Part shown: in pieces, positions 44,531-57,140 of the stretch | Layout of the letters: every line of letters begins with the position of its first letter | Position numbering within the stretch: position 1 is the stretch's first letter | Source: Eumeta japonica | Lineage: Eukaryota; Arthropoda; Insecta; Lepidoptera; Psychidae | DNA: 64,000 bases | Assembly (NCBI GenBank): GCA_005406025.1 | Contig: BGZK01000095.1 | Coordinates: 620,001 to 684,000 of the forward strand | Reading direction: 5' to 3' | Program-made: the position numbers and the translations under genes | The notes under the pieces: generated by a model | Database searches by the model: none | The model's input: the letters and a program-made list of their open reading frames with translations, nothing else | What the model was told of the DNA's origin: nothing

Positions 44531-46269
44531 AAACATCGACACAAATAATCACTTTTGTAATATTATAATATTGCGATATAGTACTGAAAAAGTGCAATGA
44601 AAAAAACCCTATCGTTCGTTTTAATTTACTTTCAATTTCTTATCATTAATCTATTATTATTAATCATATAATTATAATCCAATTATAATTATATCATTTG
44701 ATATTGTCTCTTACGTTCGCTTTCGCTCTACTTCACCCACTCACACCATATCTTAATCTCCCTCTCAATTCCCATCGCCTACTCTGACACTGCTCCTTCT
44801 CTAAACAAAGGAAACAATAAGCATGGCCGACGAAATAAAATAAAATAAATGATTATTAATTTTTTCAGTTTAAGGTGTGATACATATAAACATACGAAGC
44901 AATAAATAGTAACCAATATCTTATGTACCAATTAATTTATTAGTTTTTCAAATTTTATCATGCCTTTACTCGATCTGGGGGGCCGTGAGTTCATCCCAGC
45001 TCATATTATAAATATAAGAGTTATATATAATATTTATAAAAGTTAAATATGTTACGTGCAAATATGTTACGTCCAAAGTAAACAAATAACATTAATAATA
45101 ATTCGGAAAATTCTAAGCAATCAAAATGGATAAAAATGTAAAAACCAGTCCATGCATTTAGAGATATAAGTAATGGGAGAAATCGGTTATATCGTAACAT
45201 GAATATATATTTAGGGAAATAATTCTGCTATTAAATTATATCGTTCATTAGGATAGTTCCAACAGCATTAATTCTTTCAGAGGTACACATTTATCAGATC
45301 TAATTAGTGATACAGACGGTAGCTTGGCGATAAAAGTCTATATTAACTTTCAGCGCAATCAGATTTAGTTACAATTTGATTTTTATTCGTGTTTGTTTTT
45401 CGTTTTTCATAATGGCCAAAAAAAATGATGTAAATAATAATAAATTTTATACTATAACTTGTAGTTAAATATATTCAACTTCAAATCATTGCGTCTAAGC
45501 ATTTCACAAAGGAATTATTTAATGAAGCTGAATCGCGTCAACCCTTGAAACAGTAGTGCCAGGTCGTTCGACTCCCATATCTTTTTTTGCGTGCGTTTCT
45601 AGACAGACGACTGCTTACCGGATTATGGAAATTGTATTGTCTTTCTTGCTTAAATGATTTCAGATATAGATATCTGTTTGCGTATTTTTCATCCTTTTGC
45701 TTACTTCATCAAACATTGTTATTATCGTAAGCATACGAAATGCTTTGTTTTCCCCTTCAATATTGTTTTTATTGAAATATTTGTGAGTGTCGATGACCTT
45801 TCGGTGAGAAAAATTTTCTGTATTAAAATTAATTCAATAGCCAGATCTAGAAGAGACGATAAAGACAACCATCATTTATGTTTATACTACTTGTCGTTTG
45901 GTATATGGTATTAGATGATTTTTTGCTTGCATAGCTTTTTTTTCCAAAATATCGACGAGCATCAAAGTATGATATACTAAAATTAAATCATATTTACAAC
46001 TCTATCGAATATTCCATTGTTATCTTTTCAATATGTGAAGAGATTTGTGTTTTTCTTAAATTGCTAAGTTTCTTAGAAATACATCCTTCTGCTATTAATA
46101 TCTAGAACTTGTCTTGTTATCGACAATATGTTTTATTTAAAAAAAAAAAACAACTAACGACCTGTGAACATAGTCTAATGGTTCGTTGCGTTTGTTTTTT
46201 TTTGATATGATACTAACGTGATGTGCGTAAGATGAATTTTTTTTATATAGAATTTAAAATAGATTTCTA
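44531..46269. other. AT-rich DNA, pyrimidine-rich repeat tail, no gene
   Basis: A hairpin with 12-bp arms (ATATAATTATAA, 44,666-44,694) precedes a pyrimidine-rich tract at 44,705-44,805 (TACGTTCGCTTTCGCTCTAC). The tract ends in GGCCGACGAAATAAAATAAA, which looks like the A-rich tail of a retroposon. The 86-codon frame at 45,654 starts ATG but is AT-biased and unrecognised. Confidence 0.35.
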
Positions 46270-46383
46270 GGATCCTAAAACGTCAAGATTTGATAAAAAC
46301 TCGATTTTAGAAAGTGGGAGCGAAAATAGTAACTTGTCAATTTATTAAATATTTTCAATTTTCATATTGGGAAGTTGAAAATC
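46270..46383 (-). repeat. Inverted copy of the 41,442-41,555 block
   Basis: CCTAAAACGTCAAGATTTGA and GGGAAGTTGAAAATC are the reverse complement, with divergence, of CTTGACGTTTTGAGG and GATTTTTAACTTCCC in the repeat at 41.4 kb. Both belong to one interspersed family. Confidence 0.55.
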
Positions 46384-46789
46384 TAACAAACGGTAGGTAA
46401 AAAAGCAGGCCGTCACTAAACATTTCCGCTATTTATGTTTAACAATTTATCTTTGAGCTTTTTAAGTTTAAAAATATAATTGCCTATAAGTCTTTTAAGT
46501 TTTTGAGCTTTTCAAGTAAAAAATTTGAATGAAGGTTTGACCCTTCAGACTTTCTTCGAAATTTCTTTCGAATTTCGAGCTTAAAGCATTAAAAATATAA
46601 GTAGGGTAAATTATGGCGCTTTTTCGAGCTCTCCAAGGTCAAAATATAGTTTTTAGCTCTTCAAAATCAAAAGTTAAAATCTTTAAAAATATCGCTATTT
46701 TTGTTTTTCAACTACGATATCATTCGAGCACATTATTTAATTTTGATCCGCTATACGGCATGCGAACAAAGTCGGACAAAAGAGTGGCC

Positions 46790-47545
46790 TACCAGCAGAT
46801 TTAGACAAGCTTAAACATCGGCAAAATCCTTCATGAAAATTTAGCTGTCCGGAAGCTTTGTACTCGGTGGGTACCACGCAAATAAACCGAAGTTCATAAT
46901 ACGTCGTGTTAATTGGTGCCGCCGCGAAATGATGCTAAGATTTGCCGACGGTGACTCGAATGCTCAATAAGATACAGTTGTAGATGATGAAAGATGGATT
47001 TACTGTTACGATCCCGAAACCAATACAGTCTGTTCAATGCGTGTGTCCTTCGAGGAAAAGCCTACTAAATTCAAACGAGGTCGAAGCGTCAGAAAAATGA
47101 TTATGCAAGAATTGTTTTAGAAAATAAAAAAGACAGTCACTTCAGACTGGTACACTAACAACTGTTTGTCTCTTGTTTTGGAAAAAGTTCTGGAGAAACG
47201 ATCTTGCAGTAGGATTATCTTTTATTGAGACGACACCTCATCACATACGGTCAGACAAACAACTAACTATTTGGGGACATTAGGTATAGTAATACAGCCT
47301 TACGGCTTTGATCTCGCAGCGTGCGATTTTTTTTATTTCCTAAAATAAAAGAAAAACTTCGACAAAAATGGTTTACGGACGCCGAGGAAGCAGTGGCTGC
47401 ATATGAAAAGGCCGTCGTAAGCGACCCCTAGGTGAAAGTGGGTAAAGTATTTTTCTCAGTGGCTCCATCGAATGCAGAGATGTATCGACCTCACATAACA
47501 TTATTTCCAAAAACAATGAAATAAAAATAACTTGCTGTCAAACTA
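46790..47545 (+). mobile_element. Mariner of a second lineage, broken transposase
   Basis: Several frames together give C-terminal mariner transposase text: KILHENLAVRKLCTRWVP then stop, DDERWIYCYDPETNTVCSMR, KFKRGRSVRKM, DWYTNNCLSLVLEKVLEK, DDTSSHT and FDLAACDFFYFLK. All three catalytic aspartates can be read (in VDDERW, DDTSSH and AACDFF), but a stop stands where the residue before the second would be, and several frameshifts separate the parts. The sequence differs clearly from the cecropia-like mariners at 32.7 and 53.7 kb, so it is a separate lineage. The N-terminal DNA-binding half and the terminal repeats were not found. Confidence 0.75.
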
Positions 47546-48201
47546 TGCTGAGCAAACTATGCTCAGTTTTTGATTTTCTAAATATTGACCCATGAATATA
47601 CAATTCTAGTTTTATACACCTTAGGTTTTTCTTCCGATTTGTTGTGTATTCCAGTGAGATAACTGCTGTCATAACTAGAAATCACTATTAATCAAAGACT
47701 TTTTACAACATTGAGAACTGAATCGCAGAAACAACAAGAAAATAGAGGCGACCGGCGTAACACGACAGATGGCCGATATCTATCATTGTCTGTAACGTGA
47801 CATCTGACAAAATATTATAGAGGATGAAGTAGCACTCAATCCATAGAAAAAGTAATATTTGGTAAGGTATTGGTTCTGCTATCTATAGATCGATAAGAAC
47901 AAGCATCTCTCACCAAGGACAAGAAAATCTACCGACAGACAGAAATTTTGTATAGGATTGGGAAAAAGTATGAATAGATAGGAAGTATAAGGAACGGTTT
48001 CTATTAGACAGAGATAGAATTAACGATTATCACTGTTATCTTTATCTTGCAAAACGAAGCTGAAAATATATTTTATATGACGATACATATCCCTGACGCT
48101 TGTTCGCTCTTTGTCCAATTGACAATTTTTTAATATTCGTATTCTTCTACGTTTAAAGTAATTAAAAAAAAAATATATATATTTTAATATATACATACAT
48201 A

Positions 48202-48235
<34 letters not shown>

Positions 48236-48769
48236 TATATATGTAGTTAACATTTAATACAATATTTTAACAAATAACAAATTTTGATTCTAATGTTCGT
48301 TTTCATTTATATTATATATTTTTGTTATTAAGTTCATTTTCAATTTCTTACATAAATTTAATATTAAAAACTCTTTTTAATAATTCGTTATAAAAAAGTT
48401 AATATGTAAAAATTGATATTTTAAAAACTAAACAAACCACGCTTATATAAATAATTTGATACTGTACCAAAAGCCAGAAAGTATATATTGAATCTGTTTT
48501 CTCTGCCTACCACGAAATAGCCTGACTGTAAGCCATGTTTGTAGTAAAATATAATATTTATTATTTTTTAACTACGTATTTTTAAAGAAAAGCGTAACAT
48601 GCATTTATACCTAAGTATCATGTTTTACTACAAACATATTATACTTAGGCACTTTCGAGGTAGACAGAAAGACAAATTCGATAATTATTTTCTGCGTTTT
48701 ACCTAACTTGTTATCTACCTATTTATAAAAGCGTATTTTTTTAGTTTCGTTTAAACTATATTTTTTTTT
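47546..48769. other. AT-rich DNA with (AT)n and (AC)n runs
   Basis: A long alternating tract of AT and AC units lies at 48,165-48,245. No gene supported. Confidence 0.4.
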
Positions 48770-49040
48770 AATTTTTAGTGAAATATTTATAAAATGAGCT
48801 ACTTCTGAAATTTTTGTAATTTTGGTGGTAGAGAGTCAAGGTTATTAACAACAGAGTTACGCCCGGGGACGTGAGGTAAGGGATTGCATGACATCTTAAC
48901 TACCGTCATACAATTCTACCTGCAGCAAGTTAAGGTTACCTTGGTTGGGAATACAAGATTTCAATTGTCGGGTTAACCTTAAGCCACCTCCCAGTAGGCA
49001 ATTACAAAAGAATTGCGCAAATTACGCAACACGGTTAGAA
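48770..49040 (+). repeat. Left copy of a diverged direct repeat
   Basis: TTTTTAGTGAAATATTTATA, TTTTGGTGGTAGAGAG, GAGTTACGCCCGGGG, AAGCCACCTCCCAGTAGGC and TTACGCAACACGGTTAG recur in the same order at 49,910-50,224. The block resembles an old SINE-like lepidopteran repeat (GGTGGTAG...CCACCTACCAGT). Confidence 0.65.
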
Positions 49041-49140
49041 TACATTGTTTTGTTACGGAACTTGTGTAATTCTATATAATAAGACTCTGTATAAAAATAC
49101 TATATAAAATTCTACATAAAAATACTCTTTTTAGAGTATT

Positions 49141-49890
49141 TTTAGGGTTTCAAGCTAAAATGGCAAAAACAGAATCCTTATAGTTTCGTTATGTCTGTCC
49201 GTATGTCACAGGCATTTTATTTAAAATTCACAATTCGTATATTAATAAAATTTATAGTGCGGGTGTCTTATATTATCCGCTATTTAATTTCGTAATTAAA
49301 TAACAAAAATAGTTATTTATAGGGGGGTCACTCCATACATGTAACAGATGCTGAAAAAATTTTTCTTCAGCTTACGTCACACGTGGCACATATTTCGATA
49401 GTTTTTCAAAAACATTTTAAGGTTTTTAGGCAATTTTTCTGATTAAGTGAATGATTTCGGAAATAATTGTTCCGAAAGTGACAGAAATTGTGCCCCTCTT
49501 TTTACTTTTTTAACTGTATGTCAAAAAAATATAAAAAGAATAACGAAGGTAACGCTTAATAAATGCCTTCAACGAAAATTATTTTGAAAATGATCGAATA
49601 TACTGTTTTTGAGTTATTGCCGAAAAACTACGTTTCTCAACAAAAGGACCTAAGTGCATGAAGATACGCTCTTTTGCTGATGCACTTTAGTTAAACTAGT
49701 TTTGTAGTAGTAGTCGACATACTTACTTGTTTTAGGCAACTGAAGTGCTTCTAATCATTCTATGCGGGAACTGTGGAAAAAGTGTAACAAGGTATTTTTT
49801 TTCATCTGTAGTGCATTTCTTTATAATAATGTGTTCGGAACCCTATAACGAGCATTGTCTGACATGCTTTCGATCAGTTTTTTTTCAGTT
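49141..49890 (-). mobile_element. GGTTCCGT-end repeat, second subfamily, full copy
   Basis: It is the inverse of the 8453-9040 copy and longer. On the minus strand it starts with GCATGTCAGACAATGCTC and ATAGGGTTCCGAAC. It then has ACTTAGGTCCTTTTGTTGAG, a long interior with GCATCTGTTACATGTATGGA, and ends AAGGATTCTGTTTTTGCCAT and TTGAAACCCTAAAA. It lies exactly between the two direct repeats at 48,770 and 49,910. No open frame. Confidence 0.65.
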
Positions 49891-49909
49891 CCTTTGAATC
49901 GTTAATTTT

Positions 49910-50224
49910 TTCATTTTTAGTGAAAAATTATAAAAAAAAAGAGCTACCTTCCAATATTTTGTAATTTTAATGGTAGAAATTCCTTTGCAGTAAGCGATAG
50001 CAAGATTCGTAGATAGCAAGGTGATGCACAACGGGGTTACGCCCGGTGCCCTGTGGTGGGCATTACATGACATTTTTAACTACCCTCACAAAATTCAGCC
50101 CTCGGCTTGTTTGTCACTTTGGCCTGGGTGGGAATATAGTATTCTAATTTTCAGGTTAACTCCAAACCACTTACCAGTAGACCGTATTTACAAAAGAATT
50201 GTGCAAATTTCGCAACGCGGTTAG
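49910..50224 (+). repeat. Right copy of the diverged direct repeat
   Basis: See the left copy at 48,770. GTTACGCCCGGTGCCCTGTG and CCACTTACCAGTAGACC match its blocks in order. It is longer by about 45 bp. Frames inside are not meaningful. Confidence 0.65.
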
Positions 50225-53200
50225 TGTTCGTCTTTTTATTGTGGAATATCCATGCCTGCCTTCTGGATTTGTTACAAAATTCTGTAAACCATTTACGACT
50301 GGAGTAAATTTCTAGACATTTAAAACAAGTTCAAAAACGGCTAGAATCGTTAGTTCCGTTAAGGAGTTCCAGTGCCAACTTTATGCATCTACTACCATTA
50401 GAGTGTGAAAATATTAATGCATGGAATACATTTCAAGACATTTTTCAGAATTTTTGTTAAATCTTTAATATTTTTTTTATAGTTTTAAAAAACTGACATT
50501 CTTTGAAAAAAGTACTAGAGATACAGGTTGAAACTTTTTTAGTTGTATTTTTTAATAAGTTTTATTTTTTTTTATTAGTAGCTTTTTCAATAACGCAACT
50601 TTCGATATCATTAATTTTCATTCGTCTATTTTAATTATTAAGGACGCTAGGCTCCTGTGACACTTTTACTGAAAAGGGGGTAAATTTCTGAAGCTAACGA
50701 AAAAGCATTTTCAATGCTAAAAACAATTTCACTGTCCCACTTTTTCGAACACGACGAGCTTTAAATGTAGTGATAAAAAACTAGTCAACTGCCCTGTACG
50801 CGAATTTGACAACGAGACGCCGGCCGCTCCAATTCGTTCCCCCTTTTACTGTCGGCACATGGGATGTGTTGTCGCTTAATTGGGTACATGCGAGCGGCTC
50901 CGAGCGTCTATCTGTCTACATATACATGAAATGAAAACGATTTTTCTTTTGTCCGAGTATCAGTTAAAAACTATTCAACGTACCGGCATGGGATTTTGAT
51001 GGTCAAAGCGGAACTGTTCGTAGATGGTTTTAGGTTATTTATTATATTCTAAATGTGTGTTTGTTTGTAGGTTGATTAAAAGCAAACGACTGGATGGATT
51101 GTTGAAAAAATATGTGTATAGTTGTAGATTATATCTTCAAATAAGATATGGGATACAAAATGCATAAATATCAGTAAGAAATGGTAATTTGTTCTCATTA
51201 TGATCCGTTAGATCAACAAACGGTAAGCTATATTTTATGAAATGATGAATTACGATCTTAAATATATTAAAATTGGTCATCACGTAAGAAGGCACACAGA
51301 CAAACCGGTAGACAAAATCGGTTTAACCTTTGTTAAGTTATGAGAAAACAGAGACCGACGACTAGACAGACAAAGAAAAAACAGTTTGTGTTTTTTTTCT
51401 AGACTCAAACTATTCATAAACTAAATTTCATCAAAATCTGAGTAGTTAACATTTAGCTGTAAAAATCACGAATAATTAGAATTTATTTTATATATACTCT
51501 AATATGATTGCTGATGTACAACTAATAATTACTTCATTCTTACTAAAGAAATCGTGATTAAAATTAAGTCCTATTGAAGTAAACATATTTCAAAATCTTA
51601 GGCCATTTAAAAATATCCACTAGTAAGAAAAGAAATCTCAACAGTAAACACTACCCGTAAGTGTAGCAACTCCAGTCACAGTACTTACTAACTGACCACG
51701 TCATTTCTCTACGGCGGTACACCTGTTTACCTTTTCAATTAGTTTTAATATTTAAATATCAAAGAAGGAACAGTCACGTATTAAATGTTAGATCACAGCT
51801 TTAAGGTATAAGACGGCATATTTAGCTAATAGAATTAATATTATCTCTCTCATAAGCGTTGTTGTCACACGCCAACCGACAGTGTGCGCCGCAACTAAGT
51901 GTAGTTTCAGTAAGACGATGGAGTAAGCACTGAGCTTGTCCTAGTCATTTAGCCCTATGTGGGATATAGAGATTCAACTGCCCTATTACGTTAATACAAT
52001 AAAGTTATAGAAGTCATTGACAATTCGATGTGAAAACGATGTGTATTATGCTAAAGCGGTATAATGCATCGGATTGATGTCGATATCGTAATGACGATAT
52101 TTTCTTAGTGTTAGTGTTGTCGATTTTCAGTCGTATTATTGTTAACAATTTTACTGTTTCATAAATTTAATCCAAAAATTTTATTTCCACAAATATTTCG
52201 GTTTTATCATCTCATCTGAATCAGTCTTCTTTTTGTATTTGTGCCATTTGTTTAAATAAATACGCTCACCGAGTTCTATAACACACAAAGTCAAGCCATT
52301 GTAACTATTATATGGACCAAAATTATCATATTACGTAGTCTTTGTCGCATTGCATCTAGATCGAGTTCAGTTTCATATTTGCGAGAAAGCTAGTAGTTCG
52401 TGGCACATTCATGCGGACACGGAACGATGAAACTTCGCTCTATACTCGTACATACAACGTATTGAAAAAATGTATTTGAAACTGCCTCGAATCGACTTCA
52501 TATTAAGTTAGCATAATTGAACTGCTGACTGTTCACTCGCAACAGCGACTTCGTGCTGTTGTTTGTACGTTTTTATTTGTTTTCACCGCGGCTCATTCTT
52601 TGTGGATACGGACTACTTAGAAGTTCTGTTTATTTTTCCAACGTAACCTACCGTTTCTGCTCCAAATATCATCCTTATATCGATATCGCAAGTTAATTCA
52701 TAATATTTCGAGTAGGTCAATTATTTAGTTCAAAGATTTACTTGACTTGACCTGCTTCTTTTATTTTCTTAGTATATTTATTTGGTATATAACAGATATT
52801 TTTTCATAAATTCAAGATTGTTCGTTTCGTCCAGCCATAATATCAATGACGATAGATTTTCGAATATTTTTTATGAGTACACAAAAAACAGAAATATCAT
52901 ATTATTCTCCTAATGATTTGAACTTAAAAGGCTGCCTTCTTTGATTACAGCCTTACCAAAATACTCTAAATAAATCTAAAATTGATATCTCTTCGTCCGT
53001 CCAAACTTAAAATCCATTCTTAAGCCATTACTAACTTCAAATATTACGATTTCAGCTTTGTAGCTGAAATTATTTTAGGGGGTTGTTGTGAACGGACAAA
53101 CAGCTGACAAGTTGATTTTATAATTAATCTTTAGTTTTCACAAGTTTGATATGAAAAAGGAAAAGAAATGTGATTATTGTTGTTTATACTTATCATATAT

Positions 53201-53658
53201 GTATGTCAGTTTTACGGTTTTCTCATTACAACAATACATGTACTTAATTTAGTACTTTATTCTCAATCTCTTACATTTCACGTAATCAAACAAGTACGCG
53301 TATTGCACTATTAAAAAACAAATAGTAGTACAGACGACAGATCATAGAGCAGGGAAGCATAAGGTAGAGACATTATATTTTCTAACCTCACATAAAAGAG
53401 GCATTCGGTTTATATTTATCTATCTGATACAACTCGAAATTATTGATTAATGACATTTTCTATATACATATGTATTTTCTATACATAATAAAAATTGTTT
53501 GTGTACGCACGTAAGACGTTATACTTCTATGGTGCAAATAGATTTTTGGTAAATGAATTTTTTTTTAGGATACGCTACGTTCAATTAATTATAAAATAAA
53601 TGTTTTTGTGCTGCTACATGCATTTGCTGTTTTAGTACTCTTACTAATCTGAATTACG
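50225..53658. other. AT-rich DNA with a GC islet, no gene supported
   Basis: Apart from the islet at 50,790-50,910 (listed), it contains Helitron-like text near 50,960-51,060, a GACAGACAAAG-type patch at 51,290-51,370, and a mixed-composition block at 51,870-52,010 ending in an AATAAAG. None forms a gene I can support. Confidence 0.35.
50790..50910. promoter_or_regulatory. GC-rich islet, candidate regulatory element
   Basis: CAACGAGACGCCGGCCGCTC, TTTTACTGTCGGCACATGGG and CATGCGAGCGGCTCCGAGCG stand out from the AT background. They have no repeat ends and no long frame. Possibly a conserved enhancer or promoter; only composition supports this. Confidence 0.25.
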
Positions 53659-53660
53659 TA

Positions 53661-54968
53661 TTAGGTCGAGGAAAAAGTTTGTTCGCATTTCATATACAAA
53701 TTAAAAATATTTTTTCATCATATTTTATATAAATTTATTTAGGAACATATATATGCCATTTAATTCAACAACTTGTTTCCATTTTGTAGGTAGTCACATA
53801 ATCCCATTGCTGTAGAAATTTTGGGACTTTTGAACAAAATACTGTAACAAGTAGTTTTGACACTCTTCTCTTGATTTGAACCTATTACTACCTAAAGGAT
53901 TCTTAAGTGACCAAAACAGTTGAAAATCTGAGAGTACAAGGTCAGGGATATATGGTGGATGCATCAACACTTGCCAACCAATCCATTTCAATATTTGCTG
54001 AGTGGCTAAATATGTGCGTGGTCAGGCTTTATTGTGGTGAAAAACTACTCCCTTTTTATAGATCAATTATATCAATCCGTTTTTTTTTCTTCTTTTTGCT
54101 TGAATCTCATCAGGTGTTTACAATAGAGATACAAATTGATGGTTTTATTGAGCGGTAATTAAGAGCTTCACAATGAATAACGCCCTTCAAATCCTACCAT
54201 ACACATAGCATCAACTTATTGGGAGATAACCTGGGTTTCGCTATAGTCTGTTGAACTTGCTTTCCTTTTGATCATGATCTTCTTCGCATGTTTTTGTACA
54301 GGTTATCCATTTTCCATCATCAGTGATCAATCTTTTCAAAAACGGTTTGGTTTCATTACATTTCAATAAAGAGCGCAAATGTGTACATCTTTCGTTATAT
54401 TTCTTTCAGTGAGCTACTGTAAAGCCCAAATATTGAACTTTTTTGAAAATCCAGCTTTTTCCTAATGTATCAAAACTCTTTTGTGGGTGATCGCTAGCCC
54501 TTCCAACTATGTTTTAAAAAGTAAAATGTCCATCTTGCTCTACTTTTTACAAAGTGGCACCAACTTTTAACCATAAATGGTCGGCCAGCGCAAGGTTTGT
54601 CTTTGACATCAAAAACATTCTTACCACCAATTTTATGCTACAAGAGTAGCACAAAACTGGTGGTAAGAATCGAGATTGCAATAGATCCATAAACGATACA
54701 ATTTTATTCGCGATTTGTGTCGAATTTTTACCTTTTTTGTAATAAAACTTCAAAATATATGATATTTCTACGTTAGATTCAGTCATTTTGATGGACATTA
54801 AAACAATAAAAAAATAGAAGGACACCGTTTTTACTTTTTATATTTCTTTTTTTTTAATGTAATCTATCTAATAGTATCAAAACTAGCCAGATACAAACAG
54901 CATAACCAAATATGTTTTACTGCAACTTTTTACTTATAAAATGCGAAAAATCTTTTGTCCCGACCTAA
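53661..54968 (-). mobile_element. Full-length cecropia-like mariner, dead
   Basis: The element is 1308 bp, the usual mariner size, and sits between TA (53,659-53,660) and TA (54,969-54,970). Its ends are inverted repeats: TTAGGTCGAGGAAAAAGTTT at the left, and on the minus strand TTAGGTCGGGACAAAAGATT at the right, pairing at 23 of 28 positions. The transposase lies on the minus strand but is broken. Its sequence is of the cecropia/Bmmar1-like group. The same family supplies the two fragments at 32.6-33.2 kb. Confidence 0.9.
53790..54790 (-). pseudogene. Mariner transposase, degenerate
   Basis: The start reads MTESNVEISYILKFYYKKGK (ATG near 54,786), the N-terminal helix-turn-helix start. The first catalytic Asp is present in LITDDGKWI (about 54,320). 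The second block reads VVFHHNKA then a stop, where the family has HQDNAR, so this Asp is Asn. The C-terminal part (53,991-53,794) reads GWQVLMHPPYIPDLVLSDFQ and keeps the third Asp. Stops and frameshifts separate the parts. Such transposases of about 345 residues cut and paste the element at TA sites; this one cannot. Confidence 0.85.
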
Positions 54969-54970
54969 TA

Positions 54971-56942
54971 TTACATTCGCGTGTTAGATGCTTGAAATAC
55001 TCTTCGGTCCGATTTTCCTAATGCGCCAAAATAAGCATAACATTCATAATGTGGTTTTTGAAACACAATATTCTTCAGTCGATATAATAACCATACGGTA
55101 CCCCATGCTTTATCATAATAGTAACACAGAAGGATTTTTTGGTGTTACGAGGGAACCTCGATCTTTTTATTAGAATAGTGTTGTCTAAGAAAATACGTCT
55201 TTAAATCGTAATTTGAGATAAAAGCTTGAATTTTTTATATAAGTTACTTTGAAATTTCTTTAATTCTAGGAAAACGGTAAGGATTAGAAAAAAACACTTG
55301 AAATAAAAGTTGAAGAGCACCACATTTTATAAAAATATGATTTCTTTACTTTTCTTGCTGTTATCAGAATTATAACAAAGTTGTAACAATTTAAAGTTTT
55401 TATTTTAGTATTAAAATAACTTTACTCGTCGAAATAATTTTTTTAGTACCTTATATTATTTCATAAATTTACCATACGCATTTGATTTTTTTTTTACCTG
55501 TTATTTCCAAGGAGGTATGAAATAATTCACATGGAGAAATATTTTTTGAGACGGCAAGTTTGCTTTTAGTACCAAATAAGGTACGTTACGCACAAGCGCT
55601 ATTTTTTCTCAATGTGTCTCAATTTGTTTCAATGTCTCAAAGGCCTCGGTGTGTCTTTGAACATACAATTGTATCTATGTATGTGTAGTGTAATACGATC
55701 ATATACGACTTTGAACTAATGGAAAATGTATTGTAGAGCATGAACGAAGTGAAAGAGAGAAAAATTGCCAAAGAAATATAGAAAACAACTATGATAAATC
55801 GATATCAATATCAGTAGAAAGAAGGAAGAGACTAGCACACGACTAGCATGCGATCTTTGTACCTGCCTTAAAAGAGAGGGCCAGTATTTGTTTCATTTAA
55901 ATTTGTGAAAATATGGTTTGATTGACAAATGAGAAAATAGTTTTATCCATATTTTAGTGAAATTTTAATTTTTCACAATAAATGTGAAATATTTATAACA
56001 AAAAGTATTCTGGTTGTTTTTAATTGATTGACATACAAACGAAAATAAGTCAAGAACCCTAAGGAGTTTTAAAAAATTAGGTAAAATACTTAAAGGTAGG
56101 AAATTAAAAAGTAAACCTCCAATAACTTTTGAAGGATTGGATTTATCAAAAATCTAACATTTTTTTTTTATTGAGCCTCCAATTTCCTATAAGATTGTGA
56201 ATAGTAATATGCTATAAGAAATAGACATTGAAAAATAAATACATAAAATTGCAATTGGAACTGTAGAATTTTTAAATATCTTCCCAAAATTTGAGAGTTT
56301 TTTTTCATCTCTTTGGTCGATTGCTATAAAGATGTGTTTATGAATTACGGAGAAAAAGAAATATTTACTATTACAAATTAAAATAAATAAACCAATTTTT
56401 TTCAAAATTTTCGTTATTTACTGTACATTATTGTAATGATTATACATTCAAATTATTGAAGAAATATTAATTTTTAAAAATATATGAAATATTTTTGACT
56501 ATATAATTCAGAGATTCTATAAATAATTTTAAAATTTTTAAAAGTTAACATCTATGTCATCAAGTGAATTGCTGTTTATAATAGCTATGCTTTTTCTGTC
56601 TTCTCCTTCTGCCGGTGTCTCTTCTTCTTTTTGAAGGTATTCAGGTGTCTCTTCTTTTGCATGTGTCTCTTTTTCTTTTCTATGATCGTCATTTTCAATA
56701 GCTACGCAATTGGTTTCACATCCGCAAAAAATCAGTAGAGCATACACGAAATGATTAATATACCTTCAGTAGCATAATAATCAACTTATGAGAAGAAATT
56801 TTATCCGACTAAGATAAACTTTTGTTTGGACAACTTAAATGAGTGTTTTCATAGCCAGTCTTCCTGTATTAATACTAGTTCCATTTTCATTATGCTCTTC
56901 GGCTTCAGATTTTCTTCTTCACCTTCATCATTCCATTTATTA
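54971..56942. other. AT-rich DNA, no gene supported
   Basis: Long A and T runs and short frames only. A minus-strand frame at 56,538-56,747 has a Lys/Glu-rich low-complexity segment (KEKETHAKEETPEYLQKEEE) from a CTTCTTCTCC-type tract and is probably not a gene. Confidence 0.35.
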
Positions 56943-57140
56943 ATGTCATATCTGGGAGCAATTGGTTACATGATGTCTGACGGTGGGATTGAAGATCTTT
57001 GGTTAACTTTCTTTGCAGCAGATTCAGTGCAGAAAACGTTAACGGGCCATGCTTATGTCAGAGCATTACGAACTCATATTAAGTCGTTAACCGCGCTTGG
57101 TATTATAATTTCTTGTTGCATTGTAATTTCTAGAAGCTGA
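56943..57140 (+). pseudogene. Fragment of a repeat-associated protein domain
   Basis: From ATG 56,943 the frame reads MSYLGAIGYMMSDGGIEDLW then LTFFAADSVQKTLTGHAYVR and ALRTH before degenerating, and it stops at a TGA at 57,138-57,140. I recall similar text (GAIGYxMxxSGxxD...YAxxSVxKMLxGHAYxRAxRxH) in multi-copy insect proteins linked to retroelements or transposons, of unknown function. The match is from memory and no catalytic residues are known to me. The surrounding frame upstream is unrelated, so it is a broken piece. A 42-nt hairpin begins at its stop codon. Confidence 0.35.

Noticed and set aside
45560..45600. Isolated B-box-like CGTTCGACTCC as a tRNA gene
   Set aside because: No matching A box or cloverleaf can be drawn around it, so it is at most a SINE scrap.
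56538..56747. Minus-strand frame with Lys/Glu-rich segment
   Set aside because: Low-complexity translation of a CTTCTT-type tract; no domain and no supporting signals.
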